Part shown: positions 21,047 through 32,330 of the stretch, piece by piece
Numbering within the stretch: position 1 is the stretch's first letter
Layout: each line of letters opens with the position of its first letter
NCBI GenBank assembly: GCA_036365455.1
Contig: JAWQUS010000011.1
Location: forward strand, 3,740,001-3,804,000
Length of the DNA: 64,000 nucleotides
Direction of reading: 5' to 3'
From: Macrosoma leucophasiata
Lineage: Eukaryota; Arthropoda; Insecta; Lepidoptera; Hedylidae
The notes under the pieces: model-generated
What the model was told of the DNA's origin: nothing
What the model saw: the letters and a program-made list of their open reading frames with translations, nothing else
The model's database searches: none
Translations under genes and position numbers: made by a program

Positions 21047-21910
21047 AAAGTGATAGAATAAATACATGATAATAAAAATTATTTAGGGTACCTCCCCTAC
21101 ATGTAACGCGCAGATATTTTAGTTATTTTTCGTTTTATATATAGTGTGGGATGTTGTTGGATAGGTCTTTCAAAAATATTAGGGATGTCCCAATATCATT
21201 TTTTGATTTAATTAACTGTTCGTGACTTCTTAAGCTTTAAAGTGCCAATTTTTGTTAGAGTCCAGTGTCCCTCCCCTCTACCAACTAAACGGTTGTTGTT
21301 AGAAATTTAAACGTTATGGCAACAGTAGCTAGCATATAACAAAATTAAAAGGAAAATTATCACACTTAAGTTGGCTTTATAAGTTTGCGAGTAATAGTCC
21401 ACCAAATGTATTTTACTCGAAAATTTTGAACAAAACTACATTGAAAATATTTTTTTTTATTTTTCCCATTATTCAATCCTGTAACTACGGAACCCTACAC
21501 TCCGCGTGGCCCGACACGCACTTGGCCGGTTTTTTAAATCATAATCAGGCTGACACAGGCACGAATAACACAAAGGATTTTGTTGGATAAGTAAAATACA
21601 TAATTCTGAAAATAAGTAACCGTATTCACACATTAATCCCCAAAAACTCAGCAGGGATGTCCCCGTTTTTCAATTCCCATAATTCTTCGGTAGCGAAGAT
21701 TTATGGTAAATCGAGTCTTTTCAGAGCCTTGTTTGGCCATATATTATTTTGAGATAAACACAATGTAAAAACTTGGGAACTTTTTTCCTGTAACACTGAT
21801 TGATACTCGTAGCTTATGATAAAAGTATTGTTTGTAATGTTTTATGTTACATGTTTGTGAGGCATTGAAAAAATAATCAAATATACGCATCGACAAGTAT
21901 AAAAAGTTAC

Positions 21911-22520
21911 TTTTTTATGTTATGGAAGTGGCAAACAAGCATGCAGTTCACATTATTTTTTTTTTAATGTAATTGAAGTGGCAAACAAGCATGCAGTTCA
22001 CATTGATGTTAAGTGATGACTGCAGCCTATAGACACGCACACAAAGACCAAGGTCAAAATGCAAATGCGTTACCACTCCTGAGGCCTAAGGTGTTATGCC
22101 TCTGTGCCGGAAATTACAGGGCCGTACATTACCACCTGACCGGAACACGATAGTGCTGAACACTACCATTTAGCGGCAAGTAAATCAGGTAATGCGGTGG
22201 TGCCTACGCCCGCGAGCTCCGTCACTGGAGCTCTACCACCAGTAAAAACACATGATGTTAAGTGATGACTGCAACCTATAGACACAAAGACCAAGGTCAA
22301 AATGCAGATGCGTTACCACTCCTGAGGCCTAAGGTGTTATGCTTCTGTGCCAGAAAATACAAGGCTGTACACCGACCGACTTCAGATATGTTGCCACCCC
22401 TGACACCTAGTGACAGTAATTACGGGGCCATACATTATCATCTAATCGGAAGATGATAGTGCTGAACACTACCATTTGGCGACAGATAGATTAGGTAATG
22501 CGGTGGTGCCTACGCCCTTT
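21911..22520 (-). mobile_element. older Metulj-like SINE, split by a younger one
   Basis: The outer copy starts with TTTTTTATGTTATGGAAGTGG, stops after CAGTTCACATT at 21955, and resumes at about 22250 with CACATGATGTTAAGTGATGAC. CACAT flanks the inner insertion on both sides. The resumed part is itself composite: after CAGAAAATACAAGGCTGTAC it repeats earlier body sequence (GTTGCCACCCCTGACACC) before GCTGAACACTACCATTTGGC. Confidence 0.7.
21956..22242 (-). mobile_element. younger Metulj-like SINE nested in an older one
   Basis: Full-length copy. It shares AATTGAAGTGGC, AATGCAAATGCG and CAAGTAAATCAGG with the copy at 52198-52485 and with no other copy here. The two therefore belong to one recent subfamily. 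Confidence 0.85.
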
Positions 22521-22926
22521 AGTCTTTACACTCGAACAATGCCATCAGTGATGGTAGGTAAGTCTATCTTGCTACAATGCTGTAACTCGGAAACTTAAAC
22601 ATCAAATCTGTCAAATATCCATTCAAAATCTTTTAAAATACTTTAAAATGTTAAAATATATTGAATGTCAGAGGTATTTCCGGAGATTCTTAATCAGTCT
22701 CACTCTACGTTGCTCAAAGCGGAAATCGAATTATTTGAATGGAAATTGAAACAAACATTCATACAGCCTGAATAGAGCAATCAACCGCAAAAAAATCACA
22801 GGAACGTCGAGGCGACAATTTGATTACCTTCCACCCATTTTGGTTTTGCATGTTCATGAAATGTTATTAGCGGTAACTTATCATACATCACTTACAGTGC
22901 GTTTATATATCCACACGACTGATGGT

Positions 22927-23176
22927 ACTGGTGGTAGTGCTCCAGTGACGGAGCTCGCGGGCGTAGACACCACCGCATTACCTAATATACTTGCCGCTAA
23001 ATGATAGTGTTCAGCACTATCGTGTTCTCGTCAGTTCTCGTAATTTCCGGCACAGAGGCATAACATCTAAGGCCTCAGGAGTGGTAACGCATCTATATTT
23101 TGACCTTGGTCTTTGTGTCCAACATCAATGTGACCTGCATGCTTGTTTACTACTTCCATTACATTAAAAAAAAAAA
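22927..23176 (+). mobile_element. Metulj-like SINE with internal deletions
   Basis: Starts ACTGGTGGTAGTGCTCCAGT and ends CATTACATTAAAAAAAAAA. About 15 bp around the CGGTCAGGTGG block and about 25 bp around the GGGTGTCTATAGGCTG block are lost. Confidence 0.8.
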
Positions 23177-23214
23177 CGACGATCAAACGTAGGATTTCGT
23201 TAAGTGGCGTATAT

Positions 23215-23478
23215 GATTCAGTAGTCTTCAAGTGGTAGCAGGCAGCTACGCTGGTTTGGTTCCCAGGTCGAGGGCTATCAGTGATAGCGATGGGTAAATC
23301 TTTGTCTCTGATTCTATTGGAATTTTCGCGTTTTCTAGAAGTTTCCCAATACTTTGGAGATTGGTAACATGCCCAGAGACGTCAACAGGCTCGCCACCTG
23401 ATACATGGGCTGAAACGTAACCGGAGAAACCTCGGCCCTGCCTATCCTTTCGGGTATTACAGGCGTGAAGCTACGTAC
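23215..23478 (+). mobile_element. tRNA-derived SINE with RTE-like tail, diverged head
   Basis: The head has CAGTAGTCTTCAAGTGGTAG and a mutated B-box (TTTGGTTCCCAGG). The body has ATCAGTGATAGCG and TGATTCTATTGGAATTTTCG, with GTCAACAGGCTCGCCACCTG. The tail CCTATCCTTTCGGGTATTAC plus GGCGTGAAGCTACG matches the RTE end. The promoter is probably inactive. Confidence 0.7.
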
Positions 23479-23648
23479 GCGTTTTTGTTTGTGTGGAGCA
23501 TATTCACATCACCGCACTAGTACTGAACTGTCGCGGTAATACGACAAAAATCAAATTACCGTCAGAATCCGGTGTCCGTGTGAAATAAGAGATATTAGTA
23601 ACTATTCTTAAGTCAGCAGTTACAACTGTAATATCAAGTAATGACTAT

Positions 23649-23787
23649 GATTTTTTTATGTTATGGAATTTGCAGTTCGCATTGATGTTAAGTGATGTCT
23701 ATTGCCTATAGACACTTACACAAGAACCAAGGTCAAAATGCAGATGTGTTACCACTCCTGAGTGCTAAGGTGTTACGCCTCTGTTTT
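23649..23787 (-). mobile_element. Metulj-like SINE, 3' half
   Basis: Plus-strand TTTTTTTATGTTATGGAATT through CACTCCTGAGTGCTAAGGTG to CGCCTCTG; the 5' half is missing. Confidence 0.7.
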
Positions 23788-23834
23788 TTTTTAAATATAA
23801 ACAGAAACTAAAAGGCCAAAATCACATATTCGAC

Positions 23835-24142
23835 TTCAGAGTTAATCCCAAATATTTCGCTAATTGAAATTCCATTACCATACACAAATTTAATATAACC
23901 AACCACGACTCTGGGTATCAGATTTTATTGAATTGGAATCAAAAACTGAAGCACAAAACTCACGTAGTCAGTGAATTCGGCAATCACAGCAGGCTACAAA
24001 AGGGAATTGGGCACGGGGCACACGGCAATCCGACGACGTTCCGTCTCATTTCCGTTAGCCAAATGAGGCTAGCTACGTGCTCGAGTGTCACACTCCCAAC
24101 TATCACTATATTTACTGTAGGGACCACACGTACCACTTAATA
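23835..24142. repeat. dispersed repeat Q, copy 1
   Basis: Nearly identical to 24473-24768 over its GC-rich part. The shared part includes CAGTGAATTCGGCAATCACA, GGGAATTGGGCACGGGGCAC and ACGGCAATCCGACGACGTTCC. The frame FGNHSRLQKGIGHGAHG is intact in both, but neighbouring indels break it. The reverse strand could be read as coding in another frame. I treat it as a transposable-element piece of unknown family. Confidence 0.6.
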
Positions 24143-24472
24143 ATATCTTTTACAAGAGTGAATGTGACCAACAAACGTTGAAATGTCACAGACACACCCC
24201 GCAAATAATTTTAAATATGTTTAAAAATAACATTACACACACTGTTAGGAGAACGAGATATTAGAGAATTAGAAACAAAACCGAAGGACCAACACCACGC
24301 AGTCAGTGACTTTACTAGAAAAGTCAGCTGATTTCAAAGTTATTCCCAAATATTTAAATAAAACACAAACACATGTCTACAGTCACATGCGCAACAGATT
24401 TTACTGATACAAAAAACAAAAAATCGATCGTCCAAAATCTCATACTTAGAAAAATTGCAAAAAGATGGCTGA

Positions 24473-24768
24473 CTGCAAGATTAATCCCAAATATTTCACT
24501 AATTGTAATGCCATAAGCATACACAAATTCAATATAACCTACCACAACTTTGAGCATCCGATTCTATGGAATTGGAATCAGAAACCTGAGGACAAAACTC
24601 GAGTAGTCAGTGAATTCGGCAATCACAGCAGGCTACAAAAGGGAATTGGGCACGGGGCACACGGCAATCCGACGACGTTCCGTCCCATTTCCGTTATCCA
24701 AATGAGGCTAGCTACGTGCTCGAGTCACTCCCAACTATCACTATATTTACTGTAGAGACCACACGTGA
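24473..24768. repeat. dispersed repeat Q, copy 2
   Basis: Second direct copy about 630 bp downstream. It ends at the same CTATATTTACTGTAGAGACC-ACACGT boundary as copy 1. A weaker third trace (CCACGCAGTCAGTGACTTTA) lies between them near 24295. Confidence 0.6.
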
Positions 24769-24833
24769 CACTTTATGATACCCGAGAGCAAAGGTATTTT
24801 TGTGAGGTTGATATATATAATAAACTAGCGGCC

Positions 24834-25065
24834 CGCCCCGGCTTCGCGCGATTGGAATGTAACCTACCCTCTCTTATTCATCTTAGCGTGATGTAATATA
24901 TATTATATATATAGCCTTCCTCGATAAGTGGGCTATCTAACACTGAAAGAATTTTTCAAATCGCACCAGTAGTTCCTGAGATTAGCGCATTCAAGTAAAC
25001 AAACAAACAGACAAACAAACAAACTCTTCAGCTTTATAATATTAGTAGTAAGTAGTATAGATAGT
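24834..25065 (-). mobile_element. Helitron-like non-autonomous element
   Basis: Plus strand ACTAGCGGCCCGCCCCGGCTT to TTTATAATATTAGTAG, the inverse of the copy at 11491-11701. It contains TGAGATTAGCGCATTCAAG, a (CAAA)n run, and CTCTTCAGCTTTATAATA. Confidence 0.65.
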
Positions 25066-27117
25066 ATAGATAATACAATAACAAAATTCTTATTGGCAAA
25101 AGTAATATCATGTCTTAAGCTTCTATAATTATTTTTGGTCTTTCCTCAATTCGTACTAGTATAGTTTATACCGTACGCCCTTCCTCGCCGAGTACGAGCT
25201 TAGCAAGTTAACATCAAATTACATACGAAATTATCCCAATGTGTTTCCTTTATTAGAAAAGTTGAATTATTTCTCCGGGAAACTGTCACAACTGCTATGA
25301 ATTGTATGACATCTCGTATGCCGCAAAATATGTTGGGTCTCTCGCAAAATGTTATTGGAAGTTGCTTGGCGATATACAATATTCAGTCGTGTCTAAAGTT
25401 TGACTGGTTGGGAGTTTTTGGAGTGACCGTATATTTATAAATTGATCTGTATACTCGATTTGAAAAATGTAGATAAATCAATAAAGCATCAAATGATTAC
25501 CTGTGCAAATATTGCAAATTCTCAAACCTGTCTATCCGTCACCTTCACTACAATTTCCAAACACTCAAAATTGAACCTTGATGCATGACATGTATTAAAT
25601 AACAGACATTCACAAGCAGTTTAAATTTAAACATTTGACTGCCACTTAAAGCATGAAATAGCTGTTAATTATCATAATAATTAGTGTGTGTAAGTGAACA
25701 CGAGGATGTCGAATATTTTGGGAAGCATAATACAAAATTAAATAGATTTAGATAGATGACCAGTTTCATATTAATAAGATAATTGATATTTGTTGATACA
25801 GTAAAAAGTTAATAAATAACAGTTCATTCCATTATAAAAATAAGAGGAAAAGTATCTCATGGATACCAAAAAGCAATTGACCTAAATACCGCTTAACATC
25901 TGCTATCCTCCAAACATCTCAAAAATCTTCACCGTACAACTTACACCGATTCATGTTCTGTGACTAATTGAGTTTGTAATCAATTGATTAGTAACAATTC
26001 AATCTTATAACTATACAATTGGAAAATTGTAGGATCAATTCGTTAATTGGAACATTTACATTTATTGAGCTCGTGTCTTTACGCCATCTGAGACATGAGT
26101 TATGTGTACTAATACAACGCGTGATACTGAATATAATATAGAATCTTCATTCGTTCATTTAATTATGCTTATATCAGGATACAAATTAAAAGACAGTAAA
26201 AATTGGAAAGCTAGTAAAGTTTTTTTCAAACGCGTATTTGTAACAATTTTGTTAGTTCTTCTTAAAAATTAACAAACATCTGCATTTGCTAAAAATGTCA
26301 GCAGATAAATTTGTTGCGTATACATGCATGAAGACCTACGATTCGTTAATTAGCTACTTTTGAATCTGTAAATATTCCTTGGAAATATGTAAGGTATTTT
26401 GGAAGTGTGATAAATGTCAATAGGCTATTAACATTCAAACTAAGAAGGTTGAAATATCTACCCAGTGGGAAAAAACAAAATATCTTATTGCTCAACCACC
26501 CTTACAACCTAGCTTTGAGTATTATATTGGTGGTGTGTGATCATACTCATAATACATAAAAAAGGCAATTTAAATGTAAAATTTGACACACTTTGTATTT
26601 AATTTGAACAGCTAAAAGGACATATTGTACAATAAAGCCAACTGTATTAGAACTGAACGGGCTTAAGGCTTACCAGTCTTTGATTAAGGCTGTACTCGGT
26701 GTAGCTTTGTATTTCGTTACTGCACACCCCAGTAAATACTTTGAAAAGTTCTAATGCTCGCTGCAACTATCCAACTAGGATTGGACTGCGCAAATTGACA
26801 GTTTCACAGTCGGGCACTGTTGAATTGACTTCTGTGTCTCCAAAACTTTATAGAGTATCCTGGATACTAATCCGAGAACTTGTTGGACATAGGCGCATCG
26901 ATTAACTAGAAAAATTGCTATCAAATGACATTTTCACTCTCAGATGCTGTAACAAATGAAATAGTGTAGTGAATAGTTGAACACAAATAAAATCTTTAAA
27001 ATTATGGGTACATACAAACATGAGGTAAGTATATGTTATTAAAATTATTTGTGGAGACTGATACCTGAACTAGGATTCTCTATGCTATACTTTTAACAAA
27101 TAACATAATATCAGAGG
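25066..27117. other. long AT-rich interval, no gene or repeat recognised
   Basis: About 2 kb without any family that recurs here. The short open frames are not convincing. It is the largest apparently unique interval and could be intronic. Confidence 0.45.
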
Positions 27118-27466
27118 ACAAAGAATCATGGCAAGTTCCATACAATAATTGGTACAGAAAAAATGAAAAAACGCACAAGGTAAAAAAAACACTTAGAAAT
27201 ATCATTAAGGGAACCTAAAGAATATTTCCTGGTATTTTTAAATATTTTAAAATCTTCGGAATAAAAAATGTCTTTCTTAATTTTAATAACATTAGATGGC
27301 CCTCCATAATAAACTTCACTTTCAAACTTTTTATTCCGGAGAATAAAAAATATTTTAAAAACCAGAAAATATTCTTTGCGTGCACTAGATAATAATCCAA
27401 TACTGTTTTGCCGTGTACCGTGTTTTTCTTTTTTTCTGTACATATCTTGCCATGATCCTTTGGCAT
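27118..27466. mobile_element. foldback MITE family K, complete copy
   Basis: The ends ACAAAGAATCATGGCAAG and CTTGCCATGATCCTTTGG are inverted. The inverted similarity continues inward through GGTACAGAAAAAATG / TTTTTTTCTGTACATA and TCTTCGGAATAAAAAA / TTTTTATTCCGGAG. The element can therefore fold over most of its 350 bp. A 105-residue minus-strand frame is a by-product. At least three further diverged copies lie in the window. Confidence 0.7.
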
Positions 27467-27954
27467 CGAAGGAATAGATCTACTTTTTGGTAGATAAATG
27501 TCAATGTTCTTATTTTATCTTAAAATTTCATACATTGTATATTGCCGATACGCCTCCAAACCAAAATATAATTTGGGGTAAATGATACCTTTAAATATAA
27601 TAAACCCATTGATATTTTTATCACGGTTTTCTTGCACGATGAGTTTGCGTTTCGAGAAAATGTATCCAGAAGAAAATTGAGTGACTCACCAATTTTGAAC
27701 CGTGACTCTTCGATTTACGCAGCTCACTTTATTGTTATAGAATATAGCTCTCGGGGTTCACATTTTAATAAAACCGGTATTGCACGAATTCCTTCAAACG
27801 ATTTCTTATTGATATCTTTATTCCTTATTTTTAAGGAATTTAATATCTGAAGTATGAGTAGCGGTAGAATTTGTATGCTTGGAATTTTTCCATCTTCACG
27901 TTTTCCCCCACTTATTTATTTTCACATGCAAATTAATGTGAATTTATTATAATA

Positions 27955-28856
27955 CTAGCGCCCCGCCCTGGCTTCGCGCGGGGGCAATGTAGATTGTTAC
28001 TGATAATTTGATGCTATTTGCAATCAACAATACCTACTGATCCAAATGTTTAAAACGATAATTGACGACTGAGCGTTATGTCAAGCGCTATTTATAGGGA
28101 TAACATCAAAAAAGTTAGTATGGTCGTTAAGTTTTCTTTTTTTTACGCGCAATTATATATTTGTTTTCATACAAACATTTTTCGTACAATTACATATAAC
28201 ACAAGATTTGTATTATTGCGTGGATGCGTTGGGTAAGCTGCTAGAATCGAAACATCTCAGCCAGCGGGCTCGACTAGCCGTACATAATGCTGTACTTACT
28301 CAAACGCTTTTATATGGAAGCGAGAGCTGGGTATGCAGGAAAGAGCATGAAAGTAAGTTAAACGCGGTCGAGATGAGATCTTTGCGCAAGATCTGCGGTG
28401 TATCACTCACCGATCGCGTTCGTAATGAAGATGTAAGAAAGAGGCTTTGTGTGAATGATAGCATCGGTGTAAAAATGAAAAAAGGCATGCTCCGATGGTT
28501 CGGGCATATACATAGAAAGAATGTCGAATGAGCGAATGACTAAACAGATATACAATGCGAATGTGGATGGTTGCAGAGGCCCAAGACTGAACTACCATGA
28601 CCAAATAGGTCGAGTTCTGTCTGATGATGGGGTCAAAAGTCTTAGGAATCGGCGTGCATGTATGAAGAGAATGATGAAGGTAGACGAGGCACGAGAGGTA
28701 TGTCAGGACCGGAATGTCTGGCGCTCTGCACTCTCTGCCTATCCCGTTAGGGACCTGGCGTGAAGATACATACAAAATTTGAATTAGCATAGTCGTTCTC
28801 GAGTTTTACGCTTAGCAACACATTTAGCAATTCATTTTTATATCTATAGATTTTCA
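27955..28856 (-). mobile_element. Helitron-like element, split by an RTE
   Basis: Left end ACTAGCGCCCCGCCCTGGCT; right end after the RTE GTTCTCGAGTTTTACGCTTAG and TATATCTATAGATT. That right end matches subfamily H. Its middle is replaced by the RTE 3' end at 28211-28771. Confidence 0.6.
28211..28771 (+). mobile_element. RTE-clade LINE, C-terminal reverse transcriptase end
   Basis: It encodes the C-terminal part of an RTE-type polyprotein. Motifs include LYGSESWVCRKEHESKLNA, EMRSLRKICGVSLTDRVRNE and GMLRWFGHIHRKNVE. A frame change follows near 28520, then RMSNERMTKQIYNANVDGC and a stop after YPVRDLA. The catalytic part (YADD) is not present, so it is 5'-truncated and dead. Near-identical 10-bp direct repeats flank it (ACAAGATTTG at 28201-28210, ACAAAATTTG at 28772-28781). 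It is the longest of five RTE 3' ends here. Confidence 0.85.
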
Positions 28857-29282
28857 ATTTGACTCCTAACCCTAACCTTAACTTCAAGGTGTTGTAAAGC
28901 AAGGTCGATTTCATGATATTTCCTTATTTAACTTGGTACTAGTACGTTATTTGAATGAACTCTTTTTTCACTGTAAGGAATGAATATCTATTACTAGATC
29001 AGACACAAACTAACTCACAGAATAAAATTAAGTATATCTAAGTAGGTATATCTGTGTTTTCAAATGTTAGTGGTAAATATTAACTGACAAAAGTAATTTA
29101 TTCTTATGATTCGATTTTCAATGTTGACATGGTCGCGTATTTAAGTACCTATGACATAAAGATTGGTACTTAAGGCCTTTATAAATATGTCTGTGGGTCA
29201 AAGCCACTTCAATTACATAACTTCAAATCTAGACCTCTCCAAAGAAAAGGTGCGTATATGAATTCAGTCATAGATGTAGATC
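28857..29282. other. no gene recognised
   Basis: AT-rich, with no shared repeat. Confidence 0.35.
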
Positions 29283-29470
29283 CTGGATAATTCCAAGATT
29301 TGTACAGAACATACGAAAAAAAAGTTCACGATCAAACAGCTTCGAATTATTATCTATGTATTCTTACAGTTCACTAGAACTGTAAGAATATTTCCCGGTA
29401 TTTAAGATATTTTTGACTCTCCAGAATAAAAAGTTTAAAATTTAAGTTTATATGGAGTACTTCTATTGCC
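29283..29470. mobile_element. foldback MITE family K, partial
   Basis: CAAGATTTGTACAGAACATACG, AAACAGCTTCGAATTATTATC, ATTTCCCGGTATTTAAGATA and TCCAGAATAAAAAGTTTAAA match one arm of the family. It includes a small hairpin TACAGTTCACTAGAACTGTA. Confidence 0.5.
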
Positions 29471-30747
29471 CACCAGTCCTCAAGACCTCAAGATTTTTCA
29501 AACTTCTGACAGACAAATGTGACCTTAGTCTGCCCACGGAACCACGGAAGCTGAAAAGCAACCGATACGTCGGGTTGATTTTAAAAATCATTTTAGTTTA
29601 ATATACACGCGAGATAAAGCCGTGAAAATCGAAAAAAAACAAATTTCCAAATGAGAATTCTACTGAAAAGCTAACTCTCCAACCGGGAAATCAAACCTGG
29701 TTCCTTAATACTACTATGTACTACGTAGCTACTATGAACTAGTAATGAATATCCTAATACCAAACCACGGAAGCAGTTCAGATCATGATAGCAAAAGAAC
29801 ACGCAATTTAATTTACATCAATTTACAAAAATCATTTTTCTATTACCACTCATTTAATACCCAAGAGAGTAGTTAACTAAAATGATCAAATAATACATTC
29901 CATGGAATGTAATCACTTTGATATTGTCATGTGTCGTGACCGCACACAATTTCGGAATAGGCTCAGTTAACAAAAGCGTTGGTGGGGATTATAAGCTGTT
30001 CATTTCACTTCGCCTTTGTGAGTGTGTCTATTTAGTATTTTGGCCGCTGCCAACCGTCGTCATCCCTTCTACCGCTGTCAGTAGTTTAGATTTCAGATTT
30101 TCTTTACGGATTTGCTTCTAGCTTTATTACCTTTTGAACAGTATCTACCTCTGTAGATAATTAATAATTGGTTATTCTATAGTTCATTTACAGCTAAATT
30201 ACCAAATTTGCTAATCTTTATAAATTAATATAATGGGCCTGGTTAGAGCAATTAAGATCTTACATAACTTTGTGATCCAGTCAGCACAAAATTAGAAATG
30301 GCTTAATGTCCTAATTAAAACAATAATAATATAAATATAAAACAAACCAAAACAAACTTTCTTGTCAGTACTGTCATCTACCATAGTAAAATACATCTGA
30401 CATTCAGCAAAATAAATACGACAGTTAAGAAAAATGCCGTCTTTTTCATTCACTTAGAAGAAGAAGAAGAAGAAGATACATGGACATGCAAGATACGTTG
30501 ACATGCTTTAAAGAATAAGTATCTGTTATTGAGTGAAACGTAATTTTATAACATTTTTCGAACAGCAGTCACTATGGTTTATCTTACCGCAGCCTGAACC
30601 ATTGACCTTTTAGGCTGAAGATGAAACGTTACTTTTCTTCTGCCAAGTACTGTGTTTAATTTTCGGTAGATGGCTAGACGCTGGCTTTTATGCGTTCTAC
30701 TAGATTGCGCACGCTACAAATCAATATGTAAGCACAAATATAAAGTT
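29471..30747. other. mostly unique sequence downstream of the exon
   Basis: No repeat family of the window recurs here except a possible decayed tRNA-like head near 29690. A (GAA)n microsatellite lies at about 30459-30474. On the minus strand this would be 3' of the putative exon. Confidence 0.4.
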
Positions 30748-30940
30748 ACCTCTCTTCCGCTATGAGCCGCCTTTCCCCTCCATGTTTTGACCGACGACGA
30801 TGATGAGTATGATGAAGACGAGCAGCAGCACCAGTATGCAGCATATGGCGACAGCGAGCATGGCCGCGTGCTCGCCCAGCTTGGCGGCGCTCTGCGCGCA
30901 CGTCCGCGCCGCGGTTAGCGTCGCCGCGACCACCCGCGCA
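30748..30940 (-). CDS. putative terminal exon of a single-pass membrane protein
   Basis: This is the only segment I would defend as host coding sequence. On the minus strand an open frame ends at TAG (30762-30760). It reads ISARVVAATLTAARTCAQSA, then AKLGEHAA, then a helix of about 24 residues, MLAVAICCILVLLLVFIILI-IVV, then GQNMEGKGGS. A stop (TGA) lies upstream in frame near 30975, so coding must enter by splicing (candidate acceptor AATAAG, exon from 30940) or begin at the Met at 30861. AGAG|GTAACT at 30749 could be a donor just after the stop. GC content is far above the flanks, typical of lepidopteran exons. The alanine-rich run before a helix vaguely recalls the second half of CD225/dispanin proteins, but I cannot confirm this. 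Confidence 0.5.
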
Positions 30941-31814
30941 CTTATTGTATGGCCGACGATTCGAACGATTTGAATTCAGAAGCTCGCTTTCATCTTTATA
31001 AGCTGCCAGTGTTTTAGCGAGTAGTTTTGAATAACTAGCGCAGATATTTTAATTAATTAATTAATATTTCAATATCAACAACTTTTGATCTATAGGTTTT
31101 TACGTTAAACGTCAATTGTTTTAAATTGTATGTATACGTTTAAACACTATTGACACTTCACTTCAAATATCACTCAAGCCTTAATTCAGTCTTCAATTCC
31201 ACTCTTAACTTTGAGCATTACAATTTCAACAAATGCCTATTTCAAAAATTCTACAACGTTTCCTGTTTAAGGGTGCGAATTAAAAATACGGCCTGAATTT
31301 TATACAAACTCTTTTCAACTTTGTCTTGTTTGGATACATCAAAAATTCATTAGGGATTATATTTCAAACACCTACACACGAAGTTGCAACGGTCATTATG
31401 AGTCCATCTCGAGATTAAAATTCGAGAAACATCTTTCGAATTTCACCATCCATTTCCGGCGGACGCCGCGAGCTGTTTTGAATTCAGAACTCCAATTAGA
31501 GGCACGAGAGGCACAAAAAAATGCCGGTACCTGAATACGGCTGAATATTCATGGCGAATTTCTTCGGAGTCATAACATGAAAAGTTTATTGTTAACGATA
31601 GGGTCAGGCGATTGTTTCCGTTAATTATCGAAATTTTTCTTCATTGTTTAAGTTGGAGAATTATTTTTTATATTCTACTGAAGCAAATATAATTAGCTTA
31701 TAAAACCAGTAACCAAATATGTAAGTAATTAATTCTTCAATGCAAGTTTTCTTCAACCTGATATAAATTTAGTATCAAGAATAAATATCACGTGATAACT
31801 GATAAGTAATGGAT
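30941..31814. other. unique sequence upstream of the exon
   Basis: No family repeat. It contains moderately GC-rich patches, such as CCATTTCCGGCGGACGCCGC near 31450 and ATGCCGGTACCTGAATACGG near 31520. No open frame is convincing. On the minus strand this would be intron or promoter. Confidence 0.4.
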
Positions 31815-32120
31815 CATGTCAAGATTTGTACGTAAAAGGTGCGAGATGTAACAGCCTTAAAATATTATTTTAAGAGCCTAAGGAAAATTTTTCAATTCGT
31901 ATATAAAATAGTTTTAATTTTCTGTAATCAAATCTCTAATAAAAGAAATAAAATTAGAATTTTGTATCTACTGTTGGCAAGAAAGACGATTTTTATTCCG
32001 TTGAGCTAAAAATAATTTAAATACCAATGTTCTTTAGGTTCTCTCGAGAATATTTCAAAGCTGCTTTACTTTGTAATAAAGCTATACATTTTGTCTGTAC
32101 AAATCAATATATGAAACTTG
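31815..32120. mobile_element. foldback MITE family K, diverged copy
   Basis: Ends CAAGATTTGTACGTAAAAGG and GTCTGTACAAATCAATATATG are inverted. The inner TTTTTATTCCGTTGAGC, TAAATACCAATGTTCTTTAGG and TTTCAAAGCTGCTTTACTT match the complete copy. Confidence 0.55.
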
Positions 32121-32184
32121 CTATAATTCTATACTTACTTAAAATTTCACTTTCGAAGAAACCCTATGGTCTCTCATCAAGGCA

Positions 32185-32330
32185 AAAACATTCTGGTTAT
32201 CCTGAGGTCTCGCAGGTTCGATTACTGCCCGAAGTCAAATTTTTCTTTCCGTTTTTATTTAATTTCTAAAGTCCACTCGCATGTGTTATTGCGAAAAAAA
32301 AATATTGCAAAAACATTCATTACAAACAAA
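32185..32330 (+). mobile_element. tRNA-derived SINE family D, 5'-damaged
   Basis: CTGGTTATCCTGAGGTCTCG and CAGGTTCGATTACTGCCCG (B-box and T-arm) are followed by the family tail AAGTCAAATTTTTCTTTCCG and CTCGCATGTGTTATTGCG. The A-box half is not recognisable. Confidence 0.6.

Larger units (their letters stand above)
20334..21536. mobile_element. family J repeat, copy 2, split by SINE dimer
   Basis: Starts TTTCCGTAGTAAACAAGGAACC with (TCTG)n/(TCCG)n. The interior has TAGGGTACCTCCCCTACATG and GTTGTTGGATAGGTC. It ends CGGAACCCTACACTCCGCGTG, CCCGACACGCACTTGGCCGG. The SINE dimer at 20488-21046 with its 12-bp target duplication interrupts it. Without the insert it would be about 630 bp. Confidence 0.75.
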
